DNA from: JBDTSW01 sp963797835
Lineage (GTDB): Bacteria > Actinomycetota > Thermoleophilia > Solirubrobacterales > 70-9
NCBI GenBank assembly: GCA_963797835.1
Contig: CAWCRN010000022.1
Location: forward strand, 62,001 to 126,000
Length of the DNA stretch: 64,000 nt
Direction: 5' to 3'
Under the pieces are notes generated by a model. The model was not told the DNA's origin, searched no databases, and worked only from the letters and a program-made list of their open reading frames with translations. This document shows positions 7,683-15,466 of this stretch, one piece after another. The position numbers and the translations under genes were made by a program. How positions within the stretch are numbered: position 1 is the first letter of the stretch; the number at the start of each line of letters is the position of its first letter.

Positions 7683-9347
7683 CTAGGTGGTCGCCGCGTC
7701 CCCGAGGTACTGGTGGACGAAGGCGATGGCCATGCTGCCCTCGCCGACCGCAGCGGCGACGCGCTTCACCGGGCCGAGGCGCACGTCTCCACACGCGAAG
7801 ATGCCGGGAACGCTCGTCTCCAGGAGGTAGGGATCGCGGTCGAGCTCCCACCTCCCGGTCCCGCGCATCTCGGCGCCCGTGAGCACGTAGCCGCGCTTGT
7901 CCCGCGCGATCTCGGGCGGGAGCCACCCCGTCTGCGCGTCCGCTCCGATGAAGATGAACAGGCCACCCGAATCGATCCGTGAGATCTCTCCGTTCTCCCT
8001 GTCGCGCACGTCGATCGCCTCCAGCGAGTCGGCGCCGTGCACGGCGGCCACCTCGGTGTTGACCATGGCGCTGATGTTCGGCCGCGTGTCGATCTGGTCG
8101 ACCAGGTACTGCGACATGCGCTTCTCGAGGCGGTCGCCGCGGCAAAGGATGGTCACCGTGCGGGCATGCGCCGAGAAGAACAGGGCGGCCTGACCCGCCG
8201 AGTTGGCCGCCCCGACGATGTGGACGTCCAGGCCGTGGACATTGGGCGCCTCGCTGCGGGCGGCGCCGTAGGAGATGCCCTTCCCCGCAAGCCGGTCGAG
8301 CCCCTCCACCGAGAGGTGCCGCCACGCGACGCCGCAGGCGAGGATGATCGTCCGCGCCCGCAGGACGTCGCCGCCGTCGAGATACACCTCACGGGTCGCT
8401 GCGTCGATTCGCGTGATTTCCCGGGTCACGAGGATCTCGGCGCCCAGCCTCCGTGCCTGGTGGAGCGCGCGGCTCGCGAGCTCGTCCCCGGACACTCCGG
8501 ACGGGAATCCCAGGTAGTTCTCGATTCGCGACGACGTGCCGGCCTGGCCGCCCGGAGCCTCCTGCTCGACCACGACCGCGCTCAGGCCCTCCGAAGACCC
8601 ATACACCCCCGCGGCCAGGCCCGCGGGGCCGGCGCCCACGACCACGGTGTCGTACTCACCGGCGGCTGGCTCGGTCCCAAGGCCGAGCAGCTCGGCCACC
8701 CTGCGCGGCCGCGGCCGAATCACGGTCTTGCCGCCGACGACCTTGATCGCCGGCCAATCATCCTCGGCCGGCAGGCTGCCACCCCATTGCTCCTCCGCGT
8801 CCGGCGTTTCGGGCGTAAGCCAGCTGAACGTGATCTGGTTGCGGTCGAGGAAGGTCCGTAGCTCGCGGCACGACGCGTCCCAGCGTTGCCCCACCACGAT
8901 CGCGCGCGGCTGCCGCCGCTCGGCGGCGAGGGCCTCCAGCCCGTGCGATCCGCCCATCCGGTGGCGCGCCAGCCGGCCGACCTGCACTCCGATGTCGGGC
9001 GCCATGGCCGCGACGGCGTGGTAGTCGTGAGCCTCGACCCGCATGACCCGCGACGCGTCCGCGGCGCGAAAGCCGACCGGAAACGCGGTTCCGAGCACCA
9101 TGGGCACCTCGCCGAACAGGTCCCCGGGGCCACGCTCACCGAGCAGGCGCTCGATCCCGTCGACGAGCTTCACGGCTTCGATGCGGCCCTCGAGCACCGC
9201 GAAGAGGGCTCTTTCGTCGCCCTCGTCGGCCGCATACTCGCCCGGCGCGAGCCGGAGATCGGCCGCCGTCCGGCATAGGCGCGCCCGTTCATCAGCTCCG
9301 AGGGCGGCGAAGGCCTCGATCGAACCGATCTCCTCAGCGGTGACCAT
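7683..9347 (-). CDS. Cyclic-nucleotide-binding domain fused to CxxC-less thioredoxin-reductase-like flavoprotein
   Basis: A 554-residue three-part protein. Residues 1-140 are a cNMP/Crp-type sensor (motif GDLFGEVPMVLG with the phosphate-binding Gly-Glu). Residues 165-235 are a glutaredoxin-like domain with one cysteine (DASCRELRTFL). Residues 245-554 are the TrxB-like part: VVGAGPAGLAAGVYG, GGQAGTSSRIENYLGF, the second nucleotide motif IVGAANSAGQAAL, and IFACGDVRLGPVKR. As in the gene at 123-1439, the position of the redox CxxC is cysteine-free (SYGAARSEAP). This suggests a flavoprotein whose activity is gated by a cyclic nucleotide, but the electron acceptor is unknown. The following cupin and NTF2 genes form an operon with it. 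Confidence 0.87.
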   Translation of the reverse strand: MVTAEEIGSIEAFAALGADERARLCRTAADLRLAPGEYAADEGDERALFAVLEGRIEAVKLVDGIERLLGERGPGDLFGEVPMVLGTAFPVGFRAADASRVMRVEAHDYHAVAAMAPDIGVQVGRLARHRMGGSHGLEALAAERRQPRAIVVGQRWDASCRELRTFLDRNQITFSWLTPETPDAEEQWGGSLPAEDDWPAIKVVGGKTVIRPRPRRVAELLGLGTEPAAGEYDTVVVGAGPAGLAAGVYGSSEGLSAVVVEQEAPGGQAGTSSRIENYLGFPSGVSGDELASRALHQARRLGAEILVTREITRIDAATREVYLDGGDVLRARTIILACGVAWRHLSVEGLDRLAGKGISYGAARSEAPNVHGLDVHIVGAANSAGQAALFFSAHARTVTILCRGDRLEKRMSQYLVDQIDTRPNISAMVNTEVAAVHGADSLEAIDVRDRENGEISRIDSGGLFIFIGADAQTGWLPPEIARDKRGYVLTGAEMRGTGRWELDRDPYLLETSVPGIFACGDVRLGPVKRVAAAVGEGSMAIAFVHQYLGDAATT

Positions 9348-9419
9348 GCACCGGCAGCCTCGCAGGAACAGGCCCCGCCGGCCGTGCCAGGGTGTAAGCG
9401 TCGCACCACCCCTTCGCGC

Positions 9420-9824
9420 TCACCCGCCGGCGGCCGCGATCGCCTCCTCGGTCGTTCGGTACACCTCGCCGCGAATCACCATCCCGTCGCGCAGCTCCCA
9501 GAGATGCGCGAGGCGCGTCTCGATCTCCATCCCGCTCCCCCGTCCCGTGCCCGAGACCAGGACCTCGACCACCACCGCCGGTCCGACCTCGCGGAAGTCC
9601 TCGGCTTGAACGGTGTAATCGTCAAACGCCTCGAGGACCTCCTCGGAGGCGCGGATGAACCCCGTCGGACCCGTCCGCGTCCCCTCGACCGTGCCGGTGA
9701 CCCCGAGGCCACCGCCACCCGCGAGCTCGGCGTCCGCGGCGAACAGGGCCGCGACGCCCTCCAGGTCGCCCGCGGCGAACATCTCGTAGCCGCGGCGGAC
9801 GATCTCCAGGTTCTCGCCCGACAT
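9420..9824 (-). CDS. NTF2-like (SnoaL-fold) protein
   Basis: A 134-residue SnoaL-like protein: RRGYEMFAAGDLEGVAALFAADAEL at the N-terminus is the classic pattern, with a basic-acidic beta sheet after residue 85 and LWELRDGMVIRGEVYRT at the end. Not closely similar to the shorter NTF2 gene at 6748-7110. It lies 35 bases downstream of the alpha/beta hydrolase gene and 72 bases before the flavoprotein gene, same strand. Role unknown. Confidence 0.75.
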   Translation of the reverse strand: MSGENLEIVRRGYEMFAAGDLEGVAALFAADAELAGGGGLGVTGTVEGTRTGPTGFIRASEEVLEAFDDYTVQAEDFREVGPAVVVEVLVSGTGRGSGMEIETRLAHLWELRDGMVIRGEVYRTTEEAIAAAGG

Positions 9825-9859
9825 CCGGGGCAGTATCCCGCGTACGAAACGCGGCTGGT

Positions 9860-10645
9860 CTAGGCGAGCACTTCCTCGACGAAGGCGAGAACCTCGGGCG
9901 CGGCCGGGTTGATCAGGTGGCCACCCGCCACGATGGCGGTGCGGGCGTTGGGAAGGGCGGCGGCCATCGCCTCGCTCATCTCGCGCAGCTCGCTCGGTGA
10001 GTCCGAGGCGGCGACCACCAGCGCGGGCTGCTCGATCGTGGCGATCGCCGCGGCGTCCGGGTTCGTCTCGTCCACGTAGCCGAGCTCCGCGAGCAGCGGT
10101 GATCCGTTCGCGGTGAGGACGTCGCGGACGTCCTGCGGAAACGACTCCCAGGCGCCAGCGCCCATGACCTCCTCGATCAGGGCCGGGTACACGGCGTCAA
10201 CGCCCTGGCGCGCCTCCACCTCGCGCAGGCGGTCGCGCACCCGGGCGGTCCAGGCCAGCGCCGCCGGCGAGACGCCGAGCGCGTCGCCCTCGAGTTGGAC
10301 CATGGCCCGCACCCGGTCCGGATACCGAAGCGCGAGGTCGAGGGCGACGGCGCCGCCGTAGCTGCGGCCGATCACGATCGCGGGCGAGGCATCAAGCTCG
10401 TCGAGCAGCTCGGCCGCGTCGTCGGCCTGCTCGGCCACGGTCGTGTGCTCGTATGGCTCGGGTCGCTCGCTGCGTGCGCAGCCCCGCCGGTCGTAGGCGA
10501 CGACGCGGCCGAGGCGGGCGAGCTCCTCCACCGCATCGGCCCAGAGCAGCGCGGTGCTGCCGCCGCCGTGGACGCAGAGGATCGGGGCCCCGCTGCCTTG
10601 CTCTGAGTAGTGGAGCCGGATCCCGTTGACCTGCGCCTCGGGCAC
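9860..10645 (-). CDS. Alpha/beta-fold hydrolase
   Basis: A 261-residue hydrolase of the abhydrolase_1 type. Visible features are HGGGST near 27 (oxyanion region), the nucleophile elbow GRSYGG with Ser about residue 94, an acid in the region around ASDSP, and the final GGHLINPAAPEVLAF holding the catalytic His. The substrate cannot be deduced; such proteins act as esterases, haloperoxidase-like enzymes or lactonases. It is the middle gene of a same-strand series beginning with the ArsR/SRPBCC pair. Confidence 0.82.
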   Translation of the reverse strand: MPEAQVNGIRLHYSEQGSGAPILCVHGGGSTALLWADAVEELARLGRVVAYDRRGCARSERPEPYEHTTVAEQADDAAELLDELDASPAIVIGRSYGGAVALDLALRYPDRVRAMVQLEGDALGVSPAALAWTARVRDRLREVEARQGVDAVYPALIEEVMGAGAWESFPQDVRDVLTANGSPLLAELGYVDETNPDAAAIATIEQPALVVAASDSPSELREMSEAMAAALPNARTAIVAGGHLINPAAPEVLAFVEEVLA

Positions 10646-10723
10646 CCGGCAAGCGTATCCCGGCCGGTGGCGAGCCGAGGCGCCGCCCGTGGTGCGGGGC
10701 GACGCCTCGATCGCCGGGTCCGT

Positions 10724-11233
10724 TCAGGCCGCGGCGTCGGCCGCGCCCGAGTAGCGCAGCGAGCCCGGTGTGTCGAGCAGCTCGCCGGTCTCGACGAGGG
10801 TCTTCAGGCCCGACAGGATCATCGGCCAGCCGCCCCACAGCTCCGAGTTGGCGCCGTCCGGGAGCTGGTCGTGGGTGACGGTGAGCTGGGTGGACTCCCC
10901 GACCGGCTCGAGCTCCCAGGTGACCCGGGACGTCCCGGCCGCCTTCACCTCGTCGCTCCAGAGCGCGTTGAAGCTCTGAACCAGCCGACGCGGCGGGTCG
11001 ACCTCGAGGTTCTCGCCGGCGGAGATGTCCACGACACCCGGCACGCCGCCTTCGTAGGTCGACCCCTGGGTGTAGTCGGAGCGGGTCTCGATCCCGAAGC
11101 TGAACTTCGCCCGCTGCTCGGGGTCTGTGATCGCCTCCCACACCCGCTCGGGCGTCGCCTTGATGTAGATCTCGAACACCGTCAGGGTGCCCCTGCCGTT
11201 GACCACTGCGTATCGCTCATCGATCGCGTTCAT
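10724..11233 (-). CDS. SRPBCC (AHSA1-like) domain protein
   Basis: A 169-residue START-like protein: IYIKATPERVWEAITDPEQ at the N-terminus and GGWPMILSGLKTLVETGE at the C-terminus are standard for the AHSA1 group. Start at ATG 11233 is supported by GAGGAGGAA upstream and by an ATGA overlap with the stop of the ArsR gene. ArsR/SRPBCC pairs are a common actinobacterial arrangement in which the regulator and the ligand-binding partner are made together. The ligand is unknown. Confidence 0.85.
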   Translation of the reverse strand: MNAIDERYAVVNGRGTLTVFEIYIKATPERVWEAITDPEQRAKFSFGIETRSDYTQGSTYEGGVPGVVDISAGENLEVDPPRRLVQSFNALWSDEVKAAGTSRVTWELEPVGESTQLTVTHDQLPDGANSELWGGWPMILSGLKTLVETGELLDTPGSLRYSGAADAAA

Positions 11234-11541
11234 GATTCCTCCTCGATCGTCTTCTTGAGCTCCGTGAGCGTCGCCGCCCAGGGCTCGGCGTATTTGCTCA
11301 CCCACCTGTCGTGGATGAGCCGGATCGGGACGGGGTTCAGGTAGTGGAGCTTCTCGCGTCCGTTTCGCCTGGTCGTCACGAGACCCGCCTCCTCGAGCAC
11401 CCTCAGGTGCTTCATGACGCCGAAACGCGTCATCGGCAGGCGCCGCTCGAGCGCCGTCAGCGACTGACCGTCGTGCTCGAACAGCTCGTCGAGCAGACCC
11501 CTTCGAGTCGGGTCGGCCAGGGCCTTGAACACCTCGTCCAT
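11230..11541 (-). CDS. ArsR-family winged-helix regulator
   Basis: A 103-residue repressor-type protein. The wHTH is complete: EVFKALADPTRRGLLDEL, then TALERRLPMTRFGVMKHLRVLEEAGLV as recognition region, then the wing TRRNGREKLHYL. No metal-binding ELCVC cysteine motif is present, so a metal sensor is unlikely. This matches the subgroup paired with SRPBCC genes. Start chosen at ATG 11541; a GTG at 11571 adds ten residues but would place the start inside the inverted repeat at 11556-11571. Translationally coupled to the SRPBCC gene by a 4-base overlap. Confidence 0.88.
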   Translation of the reverse strand: MDEVFKALADPTRRGLLDELFEHDGQSLTALERRLPMTRFGVMKHLRVLEEAGLVTTRRNGREKLHYLNPVPIRLIHDRWVSKYAEPWAATLTELKKTIEEES

Positions 11542-11555
11542 GCCGAGGAGTATAC

Positions 11556-11571
11556 GTGACCTTTTAGTCAC
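11556..11571. promoter_or_regulatory. Candidate ArsR operator
   Basis: GTGAC-N6-GTCAC is a perfect inverted repeat lying 15 bases upstream of the ArsR start and just before the divergently transcribed flavin oxidase gene. The six-base centre is AT-rich, unlike the surroundings. Position and symmetry suggest the ArsR protein binds here and controls both directions. Seen directly; binding is inference. Confidence 0.5.
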
Positions 11572-11655
11572 ATGTCAAGCCGAACCCCCGTCAGCCGCAC
11601 TCCACCGCCTGCCCCGGCCGATGAGCAATCCGGCCGCCGGCGGTCTGAGCTATCA

Positions 11656-13013
11656 ATGGGAGGCGACTTGGACGCGAACCTCACGGACCTACGCCGGTCG
11701 CTGGCCGGGGCGGCGATCGCCCCCGGCGATCCGGGCTACGACGCGCTGCGGCGCTGCTTCAATGCCCTGGTCGACCGCCGCCCGGCCGTGATCGTGCGCT
11801 GCCTCGGCAGCGAGGACGTCGCCGCGGGCTTCCAGTTCGCCGATCAGAACGGGCTGGAGGTGGCCGTTCGCGGCGGCGGCCACAACCCCGCGGGCCACTG
11901 CGTTTGCGACGGCGGGCTGGTGATCGACCTGACGATGATGCGGGGGGTTGACGTTGATGCCGAGAACCGCGTCGGCCGGGCGCAGGGCGGCGCCGCCTGG
12001 CTCGACTTCGATTCCGCCACTCAGGCGCACGGCCTGGCCACTCCGGGCGGCGTCGTCGGCTCAACCGGCGTCGCGGGCCTCACCTTCGGTGGCGGCATCG
12101 GCCACCTGACGGCGCAGCACGGCCTCACCTGCGACAACCTGCTCGGCGGGGAGGTCGTGGCGCCGGACGGGAGGACGGTGCACGCGGGCGAGGACGGGGA
12201 TGGCGAGCTGCTCTGGGGACTGCGAGGCGGAGGCGGCAACTTCGGCGTCGCTACCAGGCTCGAGTTCCGGCTCCACCCGGTGACCCGGGTCGTGGGTGGA
12301 CGCCTCGCTTACCTGGGCGATGGCGTGGGCGAGGCGCTTCGCGTGTTTCGCGGCATCGTCGCCGAGAGCCCTCGCGATCTCAGCTGCGCCGCCGAGCTGG
12401 GACTGGCCGAGTCGCTCGAGCCGGCTCTGGTCATCGCGCCGTGTTACACGGGCACCGAACGGGACCCCGATGCCCTGCGCGCGCTGCGCGCCGCGCCCGG
12501 GCTTGTCGACGACGGCGTCCGCGAGCACGGCTTCATCGCCCAGCAGCACCTGTTCAATCCCGCCTACGGCGAGGTTCGGCACTACTGGAAGGGCCATTTC
12601 GTGCGCGAGCTGCCGGACGAGTTGATCGACCTACTGCTGGAGCGGATGCGCGTCCTGGGACGCCCACCCGGGGCGATCCTGTCGAATCCCTGCACGGTGC
12701 CGCGAAGGACGCCGGCCCGGACGGCGGGGCCGTGGGCTTCCGCGGGGCGGCGTTCAACCTGAGCGCCATGGCGGGCTGGCGGGACCCGGGCCTTGACGAG
12801 GAGCAGATCGCCTGGGCACGCGAGACCGCGGCCGCGATGGAGCCCTGGTCGTTCACCGGTGGCGGCTACGTCAACTACATGCAGGCCGACGAGCCGATCG
12901 AGCGCGTGCGGGCCGCGTTCGGCGAGGCGGCGTTCGACCGCCTGCGGGCGCTGAAGGGCCGCTACGACCCGAACAACCTCCTGCGCCGGAACCAGAACAT
13001 CCCGCCTCCCTAG
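11656..13013 (+). CDS. FAD-linked oxidase with berberine-bridge (BBE) C-terminus, frameshifted
   Basis: A PCMH/BBE-type oxidoreductase. The N-terminal FAD domain (PAVIVRCLGSEDV, AVRGGGHNPAGH, GGGIGHLTAQHGLTCDNLL) is in one frame, and the BBE tail (GGYVNYM, RYDPNNLLRRNQNI) is in another. The frame changes near 12688-12690, where a CCC run would restore one continuous protein if it were CCCC. Length after repair is about 450 residues, normal for the family. Typical members oxidise alcohols, sugars or alkaloids with covalently bound FAD: the first His ligand (GGGHN) is present, but no Cys ligand is obvious. ATG 11656 is preferred; an ATG at 11572 touches the operator. Divergent from ArsR. Confidence 0.82.
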
Positions 13014-13092
13014 GTCGGGCGCCTCGAGGCCGACGCCTGAGGCCGAGCGCCGATTAGTTTCGGCTCGCACCGGCGTCTACACGACTAGGCCG

Positions 13093-13464
13093 ATGACGCG
13101 TGCTGCCGCCAGCCCAGTGGTCCATCTCGAGTTGCACACGTCCGACCTGGAGCGGGCCTGCGCCTTCTACGCCGATGTCTGCGGCTGGCGCACGGAACGA
13201 CTCGAGGTCGGCGGGCGTCCGTACCAGGCCCTGGGGCTGGGCGGGGCAATGGACGGAGGGGTGGTGGAATGCGGGGCGGGGCGACCCCTGTGGCTGCCAT
13301 ACGTTGAGGTCCCCGACGTCGAGGCGGCGACCAGGCGCGCACGCGAGATGGGGGCGGCGGTGCCGCTGGAGCCGCGCGAGGGGCCGGCGGGCTGGCGCAG
13401 CGTCGTGGCCACGACTGCCGCCGGCGAGGTCGGTTTCTGGCAGCTCAGGTCACCCCCGCGATGA
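13093..13464 (+). CDS. VOC (glyoxalase/bleomycin resistance) family protein
   Basis: A 123-residue single VOC protein made of two beta-alpha-beta-beta-beta units: HLELHTSDLERACAFYADVCGW at the start and YVEVPDVEAATRRAREMGA in the second half. A His near 11 and later acidic residues could bind metal. Such proteins cover glyoxalases, dioxygenases and drug-binding proteins. No substrate can be given. It stands alone between the flavin oxidase and the drug exporter on the same strand. Confidence 0.8.
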   Translation: MTRAAASPVVHLELHTSDLERACAFYADVCGWRTERLEVGGRPYQALGLGGAMDGGVVECGAGRPLWLPYVEVPDVEAATRRAREMGAAVPLEPREGPAGWRSVVATTAAGEVGFWQLRSPPR

Positions 13465-13522
13465 CTTCGCGTCTCAGACCCGGTCTTAGGGGTACGTAAG
13501 CTCGAAGCAAGGAGACCTGAAC

Positions 13523-15019
13523 GTGCCCGACTCTGGCCACGCCGACCGCAACCGCTGGATAGCCCTCTACGTGCTGTGCACCGGCATGCTCATGATCGTC
13601 CTCGACATCACCGTCGTGAACGTTGCGCTGCCGTCGATCCAGGAGGATCTCGGCTTCTCGGCGTCCGGCCTCGCCTGGGTCGTCAACGGATACCTGATCG
13701 CCTTCGGTGGGCTGCTGCTGCTCTCCGGACGCCTCGGCGACCTCCTGGGCCGCAAGAACATCTTCCTCGCCGGGCTGGCCGTCTTCGTCCTCGCGTCGCT
13801 GCTCTGCGGCGTCGCCCAGAGTCAGGAAGTGCTTGTGGCCGCTCGCTTCATCCAGGGGGTCGGCGGGGCGATGACCTCCGCGGTGGTCCTGGGCATGATC
13901 GTCACGATGTTCCCGGAGCCGCGCGACCAGGCGAAGGCGATCGGCGTCTTCGCGTTCGTCGCCTCCGCGGGGGGCTCGATCGGGCTGCTCGCCGGCGGCA
14001 TCCTCACCGAGTCGATCAACTGGCACTGGATCTTCTTCATCAACATTCCGATCGGGATCGTCACGGCCGTGCTCGCCAACCGCCTGCTGGAGCGCGACAA
14101 GGGCATCGGTTTCGGCGGCGGGGCCGACGTTCCCGGGGCCGTGCTCATCACGTCGTCGCTCATGCTCGCCGTCTACACGATCGTGAAGCCGGCGGCCGAG
14201 CAGGGCTGGGGCGACCCCCAGACCCTCGCCCTGAGCGCCGTGTCGCTGGGGCTGCTGGGCGCATTCATCGCGCGCGAGGCCACCGCCGCGAACCCGCTGA
14301 TGCCGCTGCGCATCTTCCGCTCGCGCAACATCGCCGGGGCCAACATCGTTCAGGCCCTCGCCGTCGCCGGGATGTTCGGCACCTTCTTCCTCGGATCGCT
14401 CTACCTCGAGCAGGTCAAGAACTACTCCCCGCTGGAGATCGGGCTCGCCTTCCTGCCCGCCACCCTGGTGATGGGCACGCTGTCGATCAAGTTCTCCGAC
14501 CGGTTGGTGATCCGCTATGGGCCCAAGACGGTCCTGGTGCCCGGGCTCATCCTGATCACGATGTCCCTTCTCCTCTTCGCGCGGATCCCCGTGGACGCGA
14601 CCTATGCGGTCGACCTGCTCCCGATCATGATCCTGCTGGGGCTCGGCGCCGGGACGTCGTTCCCGGCCCTGATGAAGCTCGCGATGTCGAGCGCGACCCC
14701 CGAGGATGCCGGCCTGGCCTCCGGCCTCGTCAACACCTCCGCCCAGGTGGGCGGCGCGATCGGCCTCGCGGTGCTCGCCACGGTCTCGGCGAACCGCACC
14801 GAGAGCCTCAGCGCCGACGGCGACCCGATCGCCTCCGCCCTCACCGGGGGCTATCACGTGGCGTTCTTCATCGCGGCCGCGCTCGTCGTCGCCTCCATCG
14901 TGGTCGCCCTGACGGTCGTCGAGGAGGTCTCCGAGCAGGAGATGCCCGAGGCCGCCAAGCCGGAGGGCGCACCCGCCGAGGGCGGCCCGCGCGAGCCCGC
15001 CTACTCCGAGTCCGCCTGA
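13523..15019 (+). CDS. MFS drug exporter, DHA2 (EmrB/QacA) family
   Basis: A 498-residue transporter with 14 predicted membrane helices. The DHA2 motif in TM1 (LDITVVNVALPSIQ), the loop motif GRLGDLLGRKN and the antiporter motif C region around ASAGGSIGLLAGG are visible. It should export hydrophobic drugs or metabolites in exchange for protons. The GTG start at 13523 follows AAGGAG by 8 bases. The C-terminal 25 residues are a soluble Pro/Glu/Ala tail. The gene ends only 27 bases before the broken end of an LLM-family remnant on the other strand. Confidence 0.92.
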   Translation: MPDSGHADRNRWIALYVLCTGMLMIVLDITVVNVALPSIQEDLGFSASGLAWVVNGYLIAFGGLLLLSGRLGDLLGRKNIFLAGLAVFVLASLLCGVAQSQEVLVAARFIQGVGGAMTSAVVLGMIVTMFPEPRDQAKAIGVFAFVASAGGSIGLLAGGILTESINWHWIFFINIPIGIVTAVLANRLLERDKGIGFGGGADVPGAVLITSSLMLAVYTIVKPAAEQGWGDPQTLALSAVSLGLLGAFIAREATAANPLMPLRIFRSRNIAGANIVQALAVAGMFGTFFLGSLYLEQVKNYSPLEIGLAFLPATLVMGTLSIKFSDRLVIRYGPKTVLVPGLILITMSLLLFARIPVDATYAVDLLPIMILLGLGAGTSFPALMKLAMSSATPEDAGLASGLVNTSAQVGGAIGLAVLATVSANRTESLSADGDPIASALTGGYHVAFFIAAALVVASIVVALTVVEEVSEQEMPEAAKPEGAPAEGGPREPAYSESA

Positions 15020-15046
15020 GACGACCTCAGGGCAGGGCGCCGAACC

Positions 15047-15373
15047 GGCCGGCTTCGACCAGGGCATCGAGTAGCGCCGGGTGATATGCGGCTTGATCTG
15101 CGACCCGAGCCCGAGCGCGAAGCGACCGCCTGAAAGGGCCTGGAGGTCGTTGGCCTGGAGCGCGACGGTCATCGGATTGCGGGCCAGCGCGACCGCGATC
15201 CCAGTCCCGATCTCGATCCGCTGCGTGCGCTCGGCGGCGATGGCGCTGGCAAGGAACGGGTCGACCTGCGTCTCGACCGCCCACCATCCGTCGAAGCCGT
15301 CGGCCTCGGCCTGCCGCGCGTTCTCCCCGGCGCCGTCGATCGTCGCGGCATACCCGCCCGCATCAACCTTCAT
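15047..15373 (-). pseudogene. 5' fragment of an F420-type LLM-class oxidoreductase gene
   Basis: About 109 codons encode the N-terminus of a luciferase-like monooxygenase (F420-dependent, TIGR03617-type): MKVDAGGYAAT, DGWWAVETQVDPFLA, ALQANDLQALSGGRFALGLGSQIKPHITRR, SMPWSKP. Similarity stops there, where a full protein would need over 200 more residues. The frame then runs on antisense to the exporter gene without any family signature, so the gene is 3'-truncated, most likely by a deletion that joined it to the exporter's end. Confidence 0.75.
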
Positions 15374-15466
15374 CGCCGGGAGTCCTATCAGCGCATCGCC
15401 CGGCGTCGCAGCAGGAAACTACGCGCTGAGGGGGGCAAGAACGAGCGCTGGACGCTTTGGGGGGTC

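Noticed and set aside
13445..15373. A 642-codon open frame on the minus strand across the whole exporter gene
   Set aside because: Only its first 109 codons resemble a protein (the LLM remnant); the rest is rich in Arg, Asp, Gly and His, the usual antisense shadow of a GC-rich gene.
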